Assembly (NCBI RefSeq): GCF_018614205.1
Contig: NZ_JAGGOS010000015.1
Location: forward strand, 75,676-139,675
Source: Streptomyces sp. ISL-36
GTDB taxonomy: Bacteria; Actinomycetota; Actinomycetes; Streptomycetales; Streptomycetaceae
Direction of reading: 5' to 3'
Length of the DNA: 64,000 nt
A program made the translations under genes and the position numbers. The first letter of the stretch is position 1. Every line of letters begins with the position of its first letter. The notes beneath the pieces were generated by a model that ran no database searches, was not told where the DNA came from, and saw only the letters and a list, made by a program, of their open reading frames with translations. Shown here piece after piece: positions 8,973 to 17,354 of the stretch.

Positions 8973-9964
8973 TGACCTGGCTTATCACCGGCGGCGCCGG
9001 ATACATCGGTTCGCACGTCGTCAAAGCAATGACCGAGGCCGGCGAGCGCGTGGTCGTCGTGGACGACCTCAGCACCGGTGACGTGGCACGGGTACCCGAA
9101 GGGGTCGCGCTCGAGCAGGGCACGGTCCTGGACCGCGACTTCCTCGACCGGGTGATGCGCGAGCACGAGGTGCGTGGCATCGTGCACCTCGCCGCCAAGA
9201 AGCAGGTCGGCGAGTCGGTCGAGCGCCCGCTGTTCTACTACCACGAGAACGTGACGGGCCTGCAGACCATCCTGGACGCGGCCGTCCGCGCCGGTGTCCA
9301 GCGCTTCCTGTTCTCCTCCTCGGCCTCCGTCTACGGCATGCCCGACGTCGACCTCGTCACCGAGGAGACCGAGTGCCTGCCGCTCAGCCCGTACGGCGAG
9401 ACGAAGCTGGTCGGAGAGTGGATGGTCCGCGCCGTGGGCCAGGCCCACGGGATCTCCACCGCCTGCCTGCGCTACTTCAACGTGGCCGGTGCCGCCACCC
9501 CGCAGCTCGCCGACACCGGCGTCTTCAACCTGGTGCCGATGGTCTTCGAGCGCCTCGACGCCGGTCTGCCGCCGAAGATCTTCGGTGACGACTACGCGAC
9601 GCCCGACGGCACCTGCATCCGTGACTACATCCACGTCGCCGACATCGCGGACGCGCACCTGGCCGCGGCCCGCGCGCTCGTCGCGTCGGGCGAGGCCGGC
9701 AAGACCGGCAGCCTCACCCTGAACATCGGGCGGGGCGAGGGTGTCTCGGTGGCGGAGATGGTCGGCCTCATCAACGAGATCACCGGCCACACGATCGAGC
9801 CCGTCGTGACGCCGCGCCGCCCCGGCGACCCCGCCCGGGTCGTCGCCTCCGCGGACCGTATCGAGTCGGAACTGGACTGGAAGGCCCGCCACGACGTCCG
9901 CTCCATGATCAGTTCGGCCTGGGAGGGCTGGGTCGCCCGCCGGGCGGTACCGGCCTCGAACTGA
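8972..9964 (+). CDS. galE: UDP-glucose 4-epimerase
   Basis: The enzyme interconverts UDP-glucose and UDP-galactose using tightly bound NAD. The 330-residue protein is a short-chain dehydrogenase fold: NAD-binding GGAGYIGSH at about residue 7, VDDLSTG, the catalytic Ser/Thr region FSSSASVYG, and the YxxxK pair in SPYGETK. The C-terminal part shows DGTCIRDYIHVAD and the NIGRGEG substrate loop. Its position after the glycosyltransferases and before gtrA suggests it supplies galactose for the wall polymer. It is 330 residues against about 338 for the E. coli enzyme. Confidence 0.93.
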   Translation: MTWLITGGAGYIGSHVVKAMTEAGERVVVVDDLSTGDVARVPEGVALEQGTVLDRDFLDRVMREHEVRGIVHLAAKKQVGESVERPLFYYHENVTGLQTILDAAVRAGVQRFLFSSSASVYGMPDVDLVTEETECLPLSPYGETKLVGEWMVRAVGQAHGISTACLRYFNVAGAATPQLADTGVFNLVPMVFERLDAGLPPKIFGDDYATPDGTCIRDYIHVADIADAHLAAARALVASGEAGKTGSLTLNIGRGEGVSVAEMVGLINEITGHTIEPVVTPRRPGDPARVVASADRIESELDWKARHDVRSMISSAWEGWVARRAVPASN

Positions 9965-9981
9965 CGCAACCGGTTTTCGGG

Positions 9982-10015
9982 AGGCGGGCACCACCCAGGT
10001 GGAGGTGCCCGCCTT
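9982..10015 (+). terminator. Terminator after galE
   Basis: An 11-bp stem pairs 9982-9992 with 10004-10014 across an 11-base loop, 18 bp after the galE stop. Confidence 0.7.
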
Positions 10016-10105
10016 CCGTGGTTTCCCGGACATCTCCCCGACGGGCGCCGGTCATCGCCCCGCCCTACCGTGGCCGGTCTGCTCACCGACCAGGAGTGAC
10101 CGCCC

Positions 10106-10597
10106 ATGACCAGGCTTTCCGTCGTCGCCCCCCACCAGGGGCGATTCGGCCAGATCATCCGCTTCGGCCTGGTGGGCGGCGTCAACACGGCCACGTTCTA
10201 CGGCTGTTACCTGCTGCTGCACCCCTGGATGCCGTACTTCGCGGCGTACTCCCTCGCCTTCCTGCTCAGCATGGTCGGCTCGTTCCTCCTGAACACCTAC
10301 TTCACCTACCGGACGCGTCCGACCTGGAAGAAGTTCGCCCTCTTCCCGCTGACCAACGTCACCAACTACCTGGTGCAGAGCGCCGGACTGTACGCCCTGG
10401 TGACCTGGGCCGGGACGGACGACCGGATCGCGCCCCTGGTGGCGGCCGTCGTGGCCATCCCGTTCACCTACCTGCTGTCGCGGCGCATCCTGACCTCCGG
10501 CGGGGCGAAGGCCTCGTCCACGGAACGGAATGTGCGGGCGGCGGCGGTGGCGGCTCGCGTAGATTGCGAGGGGCCTTCGGATCATGTGCGGAGGTAG
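10106..10597 (+). CDS. GtrA family membrane protein
   Basis: The 163-residue protein has four hydrophobic segments (about residues 17-38, 43-63, 76-97 and 105-125) and the family start FGLVGGVNTATFYG, with SFLLNTYFTYR after the second helix. GtrA proteins are small membrane proteins thought to move polyprenyl-linked sugars across the membrane for O-antigen or arabinogalactan/teichoic-acid modification. Following three glycosyltransferases and galE, it fits a flippase-like role for the same wall polymer. The ATG at 10106 has AGGAG ten bases upstream. Confidence 0.83.
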   Translation: MTRLSVVAPHQGRFGQIIRFGLVGGVNTATFYGCYLLLHPWMPYFAAYSLAFLLSMVGSFLLNTYFTYRTRPTWKKFALFPLTNVTNYLVQSAGLYALVTWAGTDDRIAPLVAAVVAIPFTYLLSRRILTSGGAKASSTERNVRAAAVAARVDCEGPSDHVRR

Positions 10598-10633
10598 CCG
10601 GACAGTTGGCAGAGGCGAGTGGGGACGACGCAG

Positions 10634-11761
10634 GTGACCGAGGCAAGGCAGTACGTGACCGAAGCGCGCAGGATCGTCGTCAAAGTCGGCTCCTCCTCAC
10701 TGACCACCGCGTCCGGCGGCCTCGACGCCGACCGGGTCGACGCCCTCGTCGACGTCCTCGCCAAGGTCCGCAGCGGTGGCGAGAAGGAGATCGTGCTGGT
10801 CTCCTCCGGTGCCATCGCCGCGGGGCTCGCGCCGCTCGGCCTCACCCGCCGGCCCAAGGACCTGGCCCGGCAGCAGGCCGCCGCCAGCGTCGGCCAAGGC
10901 CTCCTCGTCGCCCGCTACACCGCCTCCTTCGCGCGGTACGGCGTCCGCGTCGGACAGGTGCTGTTGACCACCGACGACACCAGCCGCCGCGCCCACTACC
11001 GCAACGCCTACCGGACCCTCGACCAGCTCCTCGCCATGGGCGCCCTGCCGGTCGTCAACGAGAACGACACCGTCGCCACGGACGAGATCCGCTTCGGTGA
11101 CAACGACCGGCTCGCCGCCCTCGTCGCCCATCTCGTCCGCGCCGACCTGCTGGTCCTGCTCTCGGACGTCGACGGACTCTACGACGGGGACCCGTCCAAG
11201 CCGGGCACCTCGCGGATCGCGGAGGTGGCCGGTCCCGAGGACATCGCCCACGTCGAGATCGGCTCCGCGGGCAAGGCCGGGGTCGGCACCGGCGGCATGG
11301 TCACCAAGGTGGAGGCCGCCCGCATCGCCGCCGCCGCCGGGATCCCCGTGGTCCTGACCTCCGCCAGCCGCGCGGCCGACGCCCTGTCCGGCCGTGACAC
11401 CGGTACGTACTTCCACCGCACCGGCCGCCGCTCCGCCGACCGGCTGCTCTGGCTCGCCCACGCCTCCACCCCGCAGGGCTCCCTGACCCTGGACGACGGT
11501 GCCGTACGGGCCGTCGTCGAGGGCAAGAAGTCGCTGCTCGCGGCCGGAATCGCCGCGGTGGAAGGCGAGTTCGTGGCCGGCGACCCGGTCGAGCTGCGGG
11601 ACACCGAAGGCCGGGCGGTCGCCCGGGGGCTGGTCAACTTCGACGCCAAGGAGATCCCCCGGATGCTCGGCCGTTCCACGCCCGAGCTCGCCAAGGAGCT
11701 CGGCCCGGAGTACGAGCGGGAGGTCGTCCACCGCGACGACCTGGTCGTCGTCCGCCCCTGA
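10634..11761 (+). CDS. proB: Glutamate 5-kinase
   Basis: The enzyme phosphorylates glutamate to gamma-glutamyl phosphate, the first step of proline synthesis. The 375-residue protein has an amino-acid-kinase domain (RIVVKVGSSSLTT near the N-terminus, VSSGAIAAG, NENDTVATDE, FGDNDRLAALVA, LLSDVDGLY) and a C-terminal PUA domain from about residue 280. GTG 10634 was chosen for its spacing from GGGGA; an in-frame GTG at 10619 would add five residues. It is usually feedback-inhibited by proline. proA follows after a short conserved gene. Confidence 0.95.
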   Translation: MTEARQYVTEARRIVVKVGSSSLTTASGGLDADRVDALVDVLAKVRSGGEKEIVLVSSGAIAAGLAPLGLTRRPKDLARQQAAASVGQGLLVARYTASFARYGVRVGQVLLTTDDTSRRAHYRNAYRTLDQLLAMGALPVVNENDTVATDEIRFGDNDRLAALVAHLVRADLLVLLSDVDGLYDGDPSKPGTSRIAEVAGPEDIAHVEIGSAGKAGVGTGGMVTKVEAARIAAAAGIPVVLTSASRAADALSGRDTGTYFHRTGRRSADRLLWLAHASTPQGSLTLDDGAVRAVVEGKKSLLAAGIAAVEGEFVAGDPVELRDTEGRAVARGLVNFDAKEIPRMLGRSTPELAKELGPEYEREVVHRDDLVVVRP

Positions 11762-11878
11762 AGCGCCTCGCGCGCTTGCGATTCCGTGGTGATCCGGCGA
11801 GGAAACGGCTGAAAGTCCGGCCATCCGGTAGAGACCTTCACCAAAACCGCCCCACGTACCGCCTGGGACTGGTCAACT

Positions 11879-11898
11879 TTGTCTTGGGGGCAAGACAA
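11879..11898. promoter_or_regulatory. Perfect inverted repeat, possible operator
   Basis: TTGTCTTG (11879-11886) and CAAGACAA (11891-11898) are perfect 8-bp arms around GGGG. The 310-bp gap between proB and the next start (11762-12071) holds this palindrome and no gene I can support. It is not followed by a T tract on either strand, so an operator is more likely than a terminator. Confidence 0.4.
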
Positions 11899-12071
11899 GG
11901 CGGGGTACAGCACCACACGCATCAAACAGGAGGCCGCCGGTGAGACGAGCGCGCCCAGGGGCACTGCCCCGCGGGACTGCCGAACGCGCCCTGACCAGTG
12001 TCGAGGCCGGAGCCGACTTCGACGAGGGACAGGACAGCCAGACACGTGAGGCACGCGGCGAGGAGCGGGTG

Positions 12072-12419
12072 GTGGAGGTGTCCAAGCTCTGGCACATCAC
12101 CCTGAGCGTCTCAGGGGCCGAGGCCCCGCTGAAGGAGGTCAGGCGAGGGCTCGAGCAGCTGGCCCACGACCATCCCTTCCTGCTGACCAGCCGCTACGCC
12201 AATGATCACGCGGAGATCCGCTACTGGGAAGAGGCCCGTGACCTGCACGACGCCGCGGCGGTCGCGCTGCGGCTGTGGGGCGAGCACCGGCAGAGCGCCA
12301 GGCTGCCACCTTGGGAGATCGTCGGCCTGGAGGTCATCGACCGCGAGACCTACCACCAGCGCATCGCCGAGGGATACGGCCCCCCACCGGCGGCGCCCGT
12401 AGGGGTCCACCCCTACTGA
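12072..12419 (+). CDS. Conserved hypothetical protein between proB and proA
   Basis: This protein of about 115 residues has no domain I recognise. Visible features are SKLWHITLSVSG at the start, a helix with LKEVRRGLEQLAHDHPFLL, an acidic/His centre (YANDHAEIRYWEEARDLHDAAAVALRLWGEHR) and an ending of PPPAAPVGVHPY. It looks soluble and alpha/beta. I believe similar proteins occupy this place in other streptomycetes. The start is a choice among GTG 12069, 12072 and 12078; 12072 is best spaced (six bases) from GAGGAG. The open frame extends upstream to 11940, but that part is Arg-rich and probably non-coding. Confidence 0.6.
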   Translation: MEVSKLWHITLSVSGAEAPLKEVRRGLEQLAHDHPFLLTSRYANDHAEIRYWEEARDLHDAAAVALRLWGEHRQSARLPPWEIVGLEVIDRETYHQRIAEGYGPPPAAPVGVHPY

Positions 12420-12580
12420 CCCCGCTCCCTGCCGGGCCGAGCGCCCTTAGGGTCCGCCCCTACTGATCCCGGTCCCTGCGGGGCCGAGACCGTGATCCGG
12501 CCCCGCCACGGGGACGCCGGAGGTGTCTCGGAGTGCGGGATGCGCAGGGGATACGTGAGGGATGTCCGCAGTGGTGCCAG

Positions 12581-12593
12581 TACCCTGCGGACA
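12581..12593 (+). promoter_or_regulatory. -10 element for leaderless proA mRNA
   Basis: TACCCT (12581-12586) ends six bases before the proA ATG, and no Shine-Dalgarno sequence precedes the start. The signal implies that proA is transcribed separately from proB. Confidence 0.55.
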
Positions 12594-13876
12594 TGACCTC
12601 GCTCACGCCCCTCGACAATCTGTCCCCGGTCGCTCAGGCGGCCTACCGCGCCCGCTCCGCCGCCGCCGAAATCGCGCCACTTCCGCGCGCGGCGAAGGAC
12701 GACGCCCTGCTGGCCATCGCGGACGCGCTCGAGGTCCGTACCGCCGAGATCGTCGAGGCCAACGGCGAGGACGTCGCCAGGGCCCGCGAGGCCGGCACCA
12801 GCGAGTCCATCGTCGACCGGCTGACCCTCACCCCGGAGCGCGTGCGGGCCATCGCCGCCGACGTCCGTGACGTGGCCGCGCTGCCCGACCCGGTCGGCGA
12901 GGTGGTCCGCGGTTCGACCCTCCCCAACGGCATCGACCTGCGCCAGGTCCGCGTCCCGCTCGGCGTCGTCGGCATCATCTACGAGGCCCGCCCCAACGTC
13001 ACCGTCGACGCGGCCGCCCTCTGCCTGAAGTCCGGCAACGCCGTCCTGCTGCGCGGTTCGTCCTCCGCCTACGCCTCCAACACCGCCCTGGTGAAGGTCC
13101 TGCGCGACGCCGTCGGCGGGGCCGGCCTGCCCGCCGACGCGATCCAGCTCGTGCCCGGCGAGTCCCGCGACTCGGTACGGGAGCTCATGCGCGCCCGCGG
13201 CCTGGTCGACGTCCTGATCCCGCGCGGCGGCGCCTCCCTGATCCGGACGGTCGTCGAGGAGTCGACCGTCCCCGTCATCGAGACCGGCACCGGCAACTGC
13301 CACGTCTACGTCGACGCCCAGGCCGACCTCGACATGGCCGTCGACATCCTGATCAACTCCAAGGCCCAGCGGCCCAGCGTCTGCAACGCCGCCGAGACCC
13401 TTCTGGTCCACCAGGACATCGCGGACGCCTTCCTGCCCCGCGCGCTGGCCGCCCTGGCCGACGCCGGGGTCACGGTCCACGCCGACGAGCGGGTCCTCGC
13501 CCACGCCGAGGGCTCCAAGGCCACCGTCGTCCCCGCGACCACGGAGGACTGGGAGACCGAGTACCTCTCCTACGACATCGCCGCCGCCGTCGTCGACTCC
13601 CTGGACTCGGCCGTCGCCCACATCCGGCTCTGGTCCTCCGGCCACACCGAGGCGATCGTCACCACCTCGCAGGCCGCCGCCCGCCGCTTCACCCAGCTGG
13701 TCGACTCCACGACGGTCGCCGTCAACGCGTCCACCCGGTTCACCGACGGCGGTCAGTTCGGCTTCGGCGCCGAGATCGGCATCTCGACGCAGAAGCTGCA
13801 CGCCCGCGGGCCGATGGGCCTGCCGGAGCTGACCTCCACGAAGTACATCGTCACGGGCGACGGTCACACCCGGTAA
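12593..13876 (+). CDS. proA: Gamma-glutamyl phosphate reductase
   Basis: The enzyme reduces gamma-glutamyl phosphate to glutamate semialdehyde with NADPH, the second step of proline synthesis. The 427-residue protein belongs to the aldehyde dehydrogenase superfamily. It shows [41 protein letters not shown], and the catalytic cysteine in [13 protein letters not shown]. The C-terminal part has [22 protein letters not shown], typical of ProA. ATG 12593 is supported by the leaderless -10 spacing. The upstream open frame from 12533 carries no conserved residues. Confidence 0.96.
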   Translation: MTSLTPLDNLSPVAQAAYRARSAAAEIAPLPRAAKDDALLAIADALEVRTAEIVEANGEDVARAREAGTSESIVDRLTLTPERVRAIAADVRDVAALPDPVGEVVRGSTLPNGIDLRQVRVPLGVVGIIYEARPNVTVDAAALCLKSGNAVLLRGSSSAYASNTALVKVLRDAVGGAGLPADAIQLVPGESRDSVRELMRARGLVDVLIPRGGASLIRTVVEESTVPVIETGTGNCHVYVDAQADLDMAVDILINSKAQRPSVCNAAETLLVHQDIADAFLPRALAALADAGVTVHADERVLAHAEGSKATVVPATTEDWETEYLSYDIAAAVVDSLDSAVAHIRLWSSGHTEAIVTTSQAAARRFTQLVDSTTVAVNASTRFTDGGQFGFGAEIGISTQKLHARGPMGLPELTSTKYIVTGDGHTR

Positions 13877-13976
13877 TCCACGATTCCCCCGTTCGGCGCC
13901 GCCCCGCGACGCCGCCGGGGGACCGGACGGGCGGGGATGGTTCGCACTCTCCCTGCCCAAAACCCCCTCCCCGGTC

Positions 13977-13990
13977 TACTCTGAAAAACG
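13977..13990 (+). promoter_or_regulatory. -10 element for a leaderless membrane-protein gene
   Basis: TACTCT (13977-13982) lies seven bases before GTG 13990. The same TACTCTGAA sequence precedes the next gene (14702) and the acyl-CoA synthetase gene (42082). Confidence 0.5.
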
Positions 13991-14595
13991 TGCCGGACGA
14001 CGTGGGGGGCAGGCCGTTCCCGGACGGCTCGGACCCTGAGAACTCTGACGACCGCGGGGGCGCGGACGAGGACTTCGCCACCGTGGTCTTCGACGAGGAC
14101 TTCGTACGCGCTGCCGAGGTTCATGAGCCGACCGCCGTGGAGCGCCTCCTCGCGGCGGCGCAGGCGCGCGCCGAGGCCGAGGCCGCCCGTGCCCGCGCCG
14201 GCGGCGGACCGGGGGACGACGACTTCCCCGAGGACGGCTACGACCCCTCGGACCCCTTCGGCGGCCCCTACGGGGACGGCTACGACCCGGACGACCTCGA
14301 CGACGACTCCGGCCCGTACGGACCCCACGGCGGGGCTCTGCGCCCCTACCGGGGCAGCGCCCGCTGGCACCGGCCCGTCGCCTGGGTGCTCGCCCTCGTC
14401 ATGGGCGTCGGGATGGTCGCCCTCGCCTTCACCGCGGTCTACCGGGGCGCCTCCGCCAACCGCCAGGACCAGATGCCCGCCCCCGCCACGACGGGCATCG
14501 ACAAGCCCCGAGCCGTCCCTCCCGCAGCCGTCGCGCCCTCCGCAGCCGCGGAAGACTCCGCGCCACCGGTCCCCGCCGTTCCGCGCACGCCCTGA
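13990..14595 (+). CDS. Single-pass membrane protein with VVFDE-FVRAA motif (first of a pair)
   Basis: The 201-residue protein has a cytoplasmic N-terminus with the motif TVVFDEDFVRAAEVHEPTA (residues 31-49), then an Ala/Glu coiled-coil-like stretch (ERLLAAAQARAEAEAARARA), an Asp/Gly/Tyr-rich linker (80-120), one membrane helix (about 130-151) and a short Pro/Ala-rich exterior tail. No enzyme motif is present. The next gene encodes the same motif before its own membrane helix, so the two are diverged paralogues or partners. Function is unknown; the short basic segment before the helix predicts an N-in topology. Confidence 0.72.
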   Translation: MPDDVGGRPFPDGSDPENSDDRGGADEDFATVVFDEDFVRAAEVHEPTAVERLLAAAQARAEAEAARARAGGGPGDDDFPEDGYDPSDPFGGPYGDGYDPDDLDDDSGPYGPHGGALRPYRGSARWHRPVAWVLALVMGVGMVALAFTAVYRGASANRQDQMPAPATTGIDKPRAVPPAAVAPSAAAEDSAPPVPAVPRTP

Positions 14596-14701
14596 ACCTG
14601 ACGGGCACACGGGTGAACCCCGACGGGCCCGCAGGGGCGGCCCGTCGGAAATCATCGGAACTTGTCGTGTACCTGGGCGTTTACCAGGGCTTCGTCCGAC
14701 C

Positions 14702-14714
14702 TACTCTGAAGGTA
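14702..14714 (+). promoter_or_regulatory. -10 element for a leaderless membrane-protein gene
   Basis: TACTCT (14702-14707) lies exactly six bases before ATG 14714, with TTTACC (14680-14685) 16 bp upstream as a plausible -35. Confidence 0.55.
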
Positions 14715-15799
14715 TGGCAGGGCGTGGCGACCCGCCTGAGGGGACGGCACCCGACCCCGGCGGTGGTGACGACGAGTACCGATCCGTCGTCTTCGACGAG
14801 TCGTTCGTCCGCGCTGCCCGGCTCCAGGAGTTCTCCGCCGAAGAGCGGATGGGCGAGCCCTCCCACGCCGTCCGCTCCCGGCCCGCACGCAGGACCAGAA
14901 GCGGCTCCGGTCAGGCCGTCCTGCTTGTGCTGCTGATCCTCCTCGCCTTCGGAACCGCCATCTATCTGGGCGTCCGCAACCCCTACCAGCCCCCCACCGA
15001 CCAGCGGGCGGAACCCCTGCGCATCACCATGGTCCCCCTGGCGCCGCGGGGTCCCGTGGTCGGCGGCGAACCCGCCCAGCTCTTCGCCCGCAGCCCCGCC
15101 GCGGAGTACCGGGAGGGCGCCGCCGGCATCAACCTCCCGGCCACCGGCCGCACCAGCCACTTCTCGGAGAGCCAGGTCGTGACCGCCCTGACCATCGCCA
15201 AGGAGTACCTGGTGGCCTCCTCCCTGGAGCCCGACGTACTGGCCGGAGCGACCGTCCGTCCGGCGCGGCTGCTGGTCGACCCGGACCAGTTGGAGCAGTT
15301 CGACCGGAGCGTCGAGTCCTCGCTCGACGACGGCCTGCACGCGGCCTCGGGCTGGCTGGTGCGGTTCGATCCGGCCGAGGTGGCCCTGGCCGACCCCTCG
15401 CCCCGCGTCCAGGGCACGCTCCGCTTCGCGGAGACGGGCACCGACACGCTCGACGTGACCGCGGACCACACCTTCACCTACGCCCTGCGCCCGGCCGCCT
15501 CGGGAGCGGGTCCGGTGGCCCAGGCATCGCTCTTCACCGTCCACCGCCAGATCCACTTCCGCTTCGACCGCGAGGATCTGCGGATGCACCGCGCCGAACT
15601 GCTGACCAGCGCCGTCCAGGCCGGTCCCCAGGCCTGCGGGGCCGACACCAGCGGCTCCCTGCGCCCGCTCCTGGCGGGCGAGCGGGCCCCGGGCGCCGGC
15701 ACCGGTGACCCCGCGGTCACCGACCCGTACGCCACGGGCCGGCCCGCCGTCTCCTCGCTCTGCGGAGCCCTCGACCCGGGCGCTCAGCCCTCGCTCTGA
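14714..15799 (+). CDS. Single-pass membrane protein with VVFDE-FVRAA motif (second of a pair)
   Basis: The 361-residue protein repeats the motif of the previous gene (SVVFDESFVRAARLQEFSAEER, residues 24-45, split here for reading as SVVFDE / SFVRAARLQEF / SAEER). A basic stretch and one membrane helix (about 68-86) follow, then an exterior domain of about 270 residues. The exterior domain contains HFSESQVVTALTIAKEYLV and looks mixed alpha/beta, with two cysteines near the end (QACGADT, SLCGAL) that could form a disulfide. No catalytic motif is visible. ATG 14714 is fixed by the leaderless -10 signal; the open frame continues far upstream but overlaps the previous gene. Its 3' end overlaps the convergent M48 gene by 16 bp. 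Confidence 0.72.
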   Translation: MAGRGDPPEGTAPDPGGGDDEYRSVVFDESFVRAARLQEFSAEERMGEPSHAVRSRPARRTRSGSGQAVLLVLLILLAFGTAIYLGVRNPYQPPTDQRAEPLRITMVPLAPRGPVVGGEPAQLFARSPAAEYREGAAGINLPATGRTSHFSESQVVTALTIAKEYLVASSLEPDVLAGATVRPARLLVDPDQLEQFDRSVESSLDDGLHAASGWLVRFDPAEVALADPSPRVQGTLRFAETGTDTLDVTADHTFTYALRPAASGAGPVAQASLFTVHRQIHFRFDREDLRMHRAELLTSAVQAGPQACGADTSGSLRPLLAGERAPGAGTGDPAVTDPYATGRPAVSSLCGALDPGAQPSL

Positions 15800-16929
15800 C
15801 CGTCCCGGCCGCCACTCCCGCTCTCGCCGCCGTCGCCGTCGCCGTCCCCGGCCGTACCGCCGGTGTTCCCGTCGTCGCCCCGCGAGGACCCGCCGCCGAA
15901 CCGGCTGCGCAGCTTCCCGCCCAGGTCGCCCGCCAGGTCGCCGGCACCACCGGCTATGTCGCCGACCAGCTTCATCAGGGGATCCTTGCTGGTGCGCACC
16001 GAGTCGGCGTAGTGCCCCGCCGACTCGCGGAAGGAGTCGGCCACCGAGGTGTCCTTGTCCTCCGAGCGCCGCGGGTAGTGCCCGTCCATGATCCGCTGGT
16101 AGTCGCGGCTCTCGGACCACTTCTTCAGCTCGGCCGCCCGGACGGTGGCGAACGGGTGCGAGCGCGGCAGCACATTGAGGATCTTGAGGACGGAGTCCCG
16201 CAGGTCGCCGCCCTTCTCGTACTCGTCGGCCTGGGCGAGGAACGCGTCCACGTTCATCTCGTGCAGATGGTTGCCACCGGCGATCTTCATCAGACCGCGC
16301 ATCGAGGCCTGCAGGTCCTGCCCCACCAGCAGCCCAGCCCGGTCGGCCGAGAGCTCCGACTTGCGGAACCACTCCCGCAGCGCCGTCACGATCGCCATGA
16401 TCGCCACATTGCCCAGCGGGATCCAGGCGACCTTCAGGGCGAGGTTGGTGAGGAAGAGCAGGATCGTGCGGTACACGGAGTGACCGGAGAGGGCGTGGCC
16501 CACCTCATGGCCGACGACCGCCCGCATCTCCTCCTCGTCGAGCAGCTCCACGAGGCCGGTGGTGACCACGATGATCGGCTCGTCCAGGCCGATGCACATC
16601 GCGTTCGGGTTCGGGTCCTGGGTGACGTACATCGGAGGGACCTTCTCCAGGTCCAGGATGTAACACGCGTCCCTCAGCATGTCGTTGAGGTGCGTGAACT
16701 GGGCGTCGCTCACCCGTACGGAGTCGGAGAGGAAGAGCAGCCGCAGGCTGCGCTCGGGCAGCAGCCCGCTGAGTGCCTTGAAGACCGTGTCGAATCCGGT
16801 CAGCCTGCGCAGCGCGACGAGCGCCGATCGGTCGGCCGGGTGCTCGTAGGCCCGTGAGGAGATGCCGGGGAAGCGCTTGCGCTGCCTGCTCGGCACGTTC
16901 CCGTTTCCGTTGTCGGTCTTCTCGGTCAT
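15784..16929 (-). CDS. M48 family metallopeptidase
   Basis: The 381-residue protein has the zinc-protease motif HEVGH (141-145) and the third ligand Glu192 in SELSADRAG, both typical of the M48 (HtpX/Oma1) family. Around them, MCIGLDEPIIVVTTGLVELL and RTILLFLTNLALKVAWI are family-like. One or two hydrophobic segments (about 155-183) lie between the two metal motifs and could be membrane-associated. The C-terminus is a Gly/Asp/Ser-rich tail of about 60 residues. It may degrade misfolded membrane proteins. The ATG at 16929 has AGGGGG upstream. Its end overlaps the end of the facing membrane-protein gene. Confidence 0.88.
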   Translation of the reverse strand: MTEKTDNGNGNVPSRQRKRFPGISSRAYEHPADRSALVALRRLTGFDTVFKALSGLLPERSLRLLFLSDSVRVSDAQFTHLNDMLRDACYILDLEKVPPMYVTQDPNPNAMCIGLDEPIIVVTTGLVELLDEEEMRAVVGHEVGHALSGHSVYRTILLFLTNLALKVAWIPLGNVAIMAIVTALREWFRKSELSADRAGLLVGQDLQASMRGLMKIAGGNHLHEMNVDAFLAQADEYEKGGDLRDSVLKILNVLPRSHPFATVRAAELKKWSESRDYQRIMDGHYPRRSEDKDTSVADSFRESAGHYADSVRTSKDPLMKLVGDIAGGAGDLAGDLGGKLRSRFGGGSSRGDDGNTGGTAGDGDGDGGESGSGGRDGQSEG

Positions 16930-17139
16930 GGATGCCCCCTGTTCGTACGAGACCTTGCTCGTCCCCCTGACGCATCCCAGCCTAGGCGCTGGGACCGACG
17001 TGTGCCGGAGCCTGTGGACAACTCGGGCAGCGTGGAACATCAACGCCAACGACTGAGTCGGCGTGAGCGTGCCCGGACGGCCCGCATACGATGTGCGCGA
17101 AGTCTCGCTCCCATCCCCGATCGATAGGTCCTGCCGAAG

Positions 17140-17301
17140 ATGAGCCTCCACAGCACCGCCGCCAACCTGGTCTCGCTCGCCGAGGGCGCCGAGCACGGCG
17201 GCAACCACGAAAGCCTCAGCCCCTACCTCACCGGTTTCGGTGCGCTCGGTGCGCTCCTCCTCCTGCTGTGGATCACCACCCGCTTCAACCGCGACCGCTG
17301 A
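17140..17301 (+). CDS. Small membrane protein upstream of nadD
   Basis: This 53-residue reading frame starts [20 protein letters not shown], has one hydrophobic helix ([20 protein letters not shown], residues about 30-49), and ends NRDR. A short acidic/His exterior segment and a basic C-terminal end suggest N-out, C-in topology. I believe small proteins of this type precede nadD in many streptomycetes, so it is probably real. No function can be given. The 210-bp gap on its upstream side (16930-17139) should hold divergent promoters for this gene and the M48 peptidase. Confidence 0.65.
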   Translation: MSLHSTAANLVSLAEGAEHGGNHESLSPYLTGFGALGALLLLLWITTRFNRDR

Positions 17302-17339
17302 GCCGGCGACCGCCGATCAGGCGTTCGCCGCGGTGCCAG

Positions 17340-17354
17340 TAGGCTCTGCACGCA
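17340..17354 (+). promoter_or_regulatory. -10-like element near the nadD start
   Basis: TAGGCT (17340-17345) is eight bases before ATG 17354, giving a leaderless or nearly leaderless mRNA. The site supports ATG 17354 over upstream in-frame starts. Confidence 0.4.

Noticed and set aside
11940-12071. N-terminal extension of the gene between proB and proA
   Set aside because: Arg/Ala-rich without recognisable features; a ribosome site is only found before 12072.
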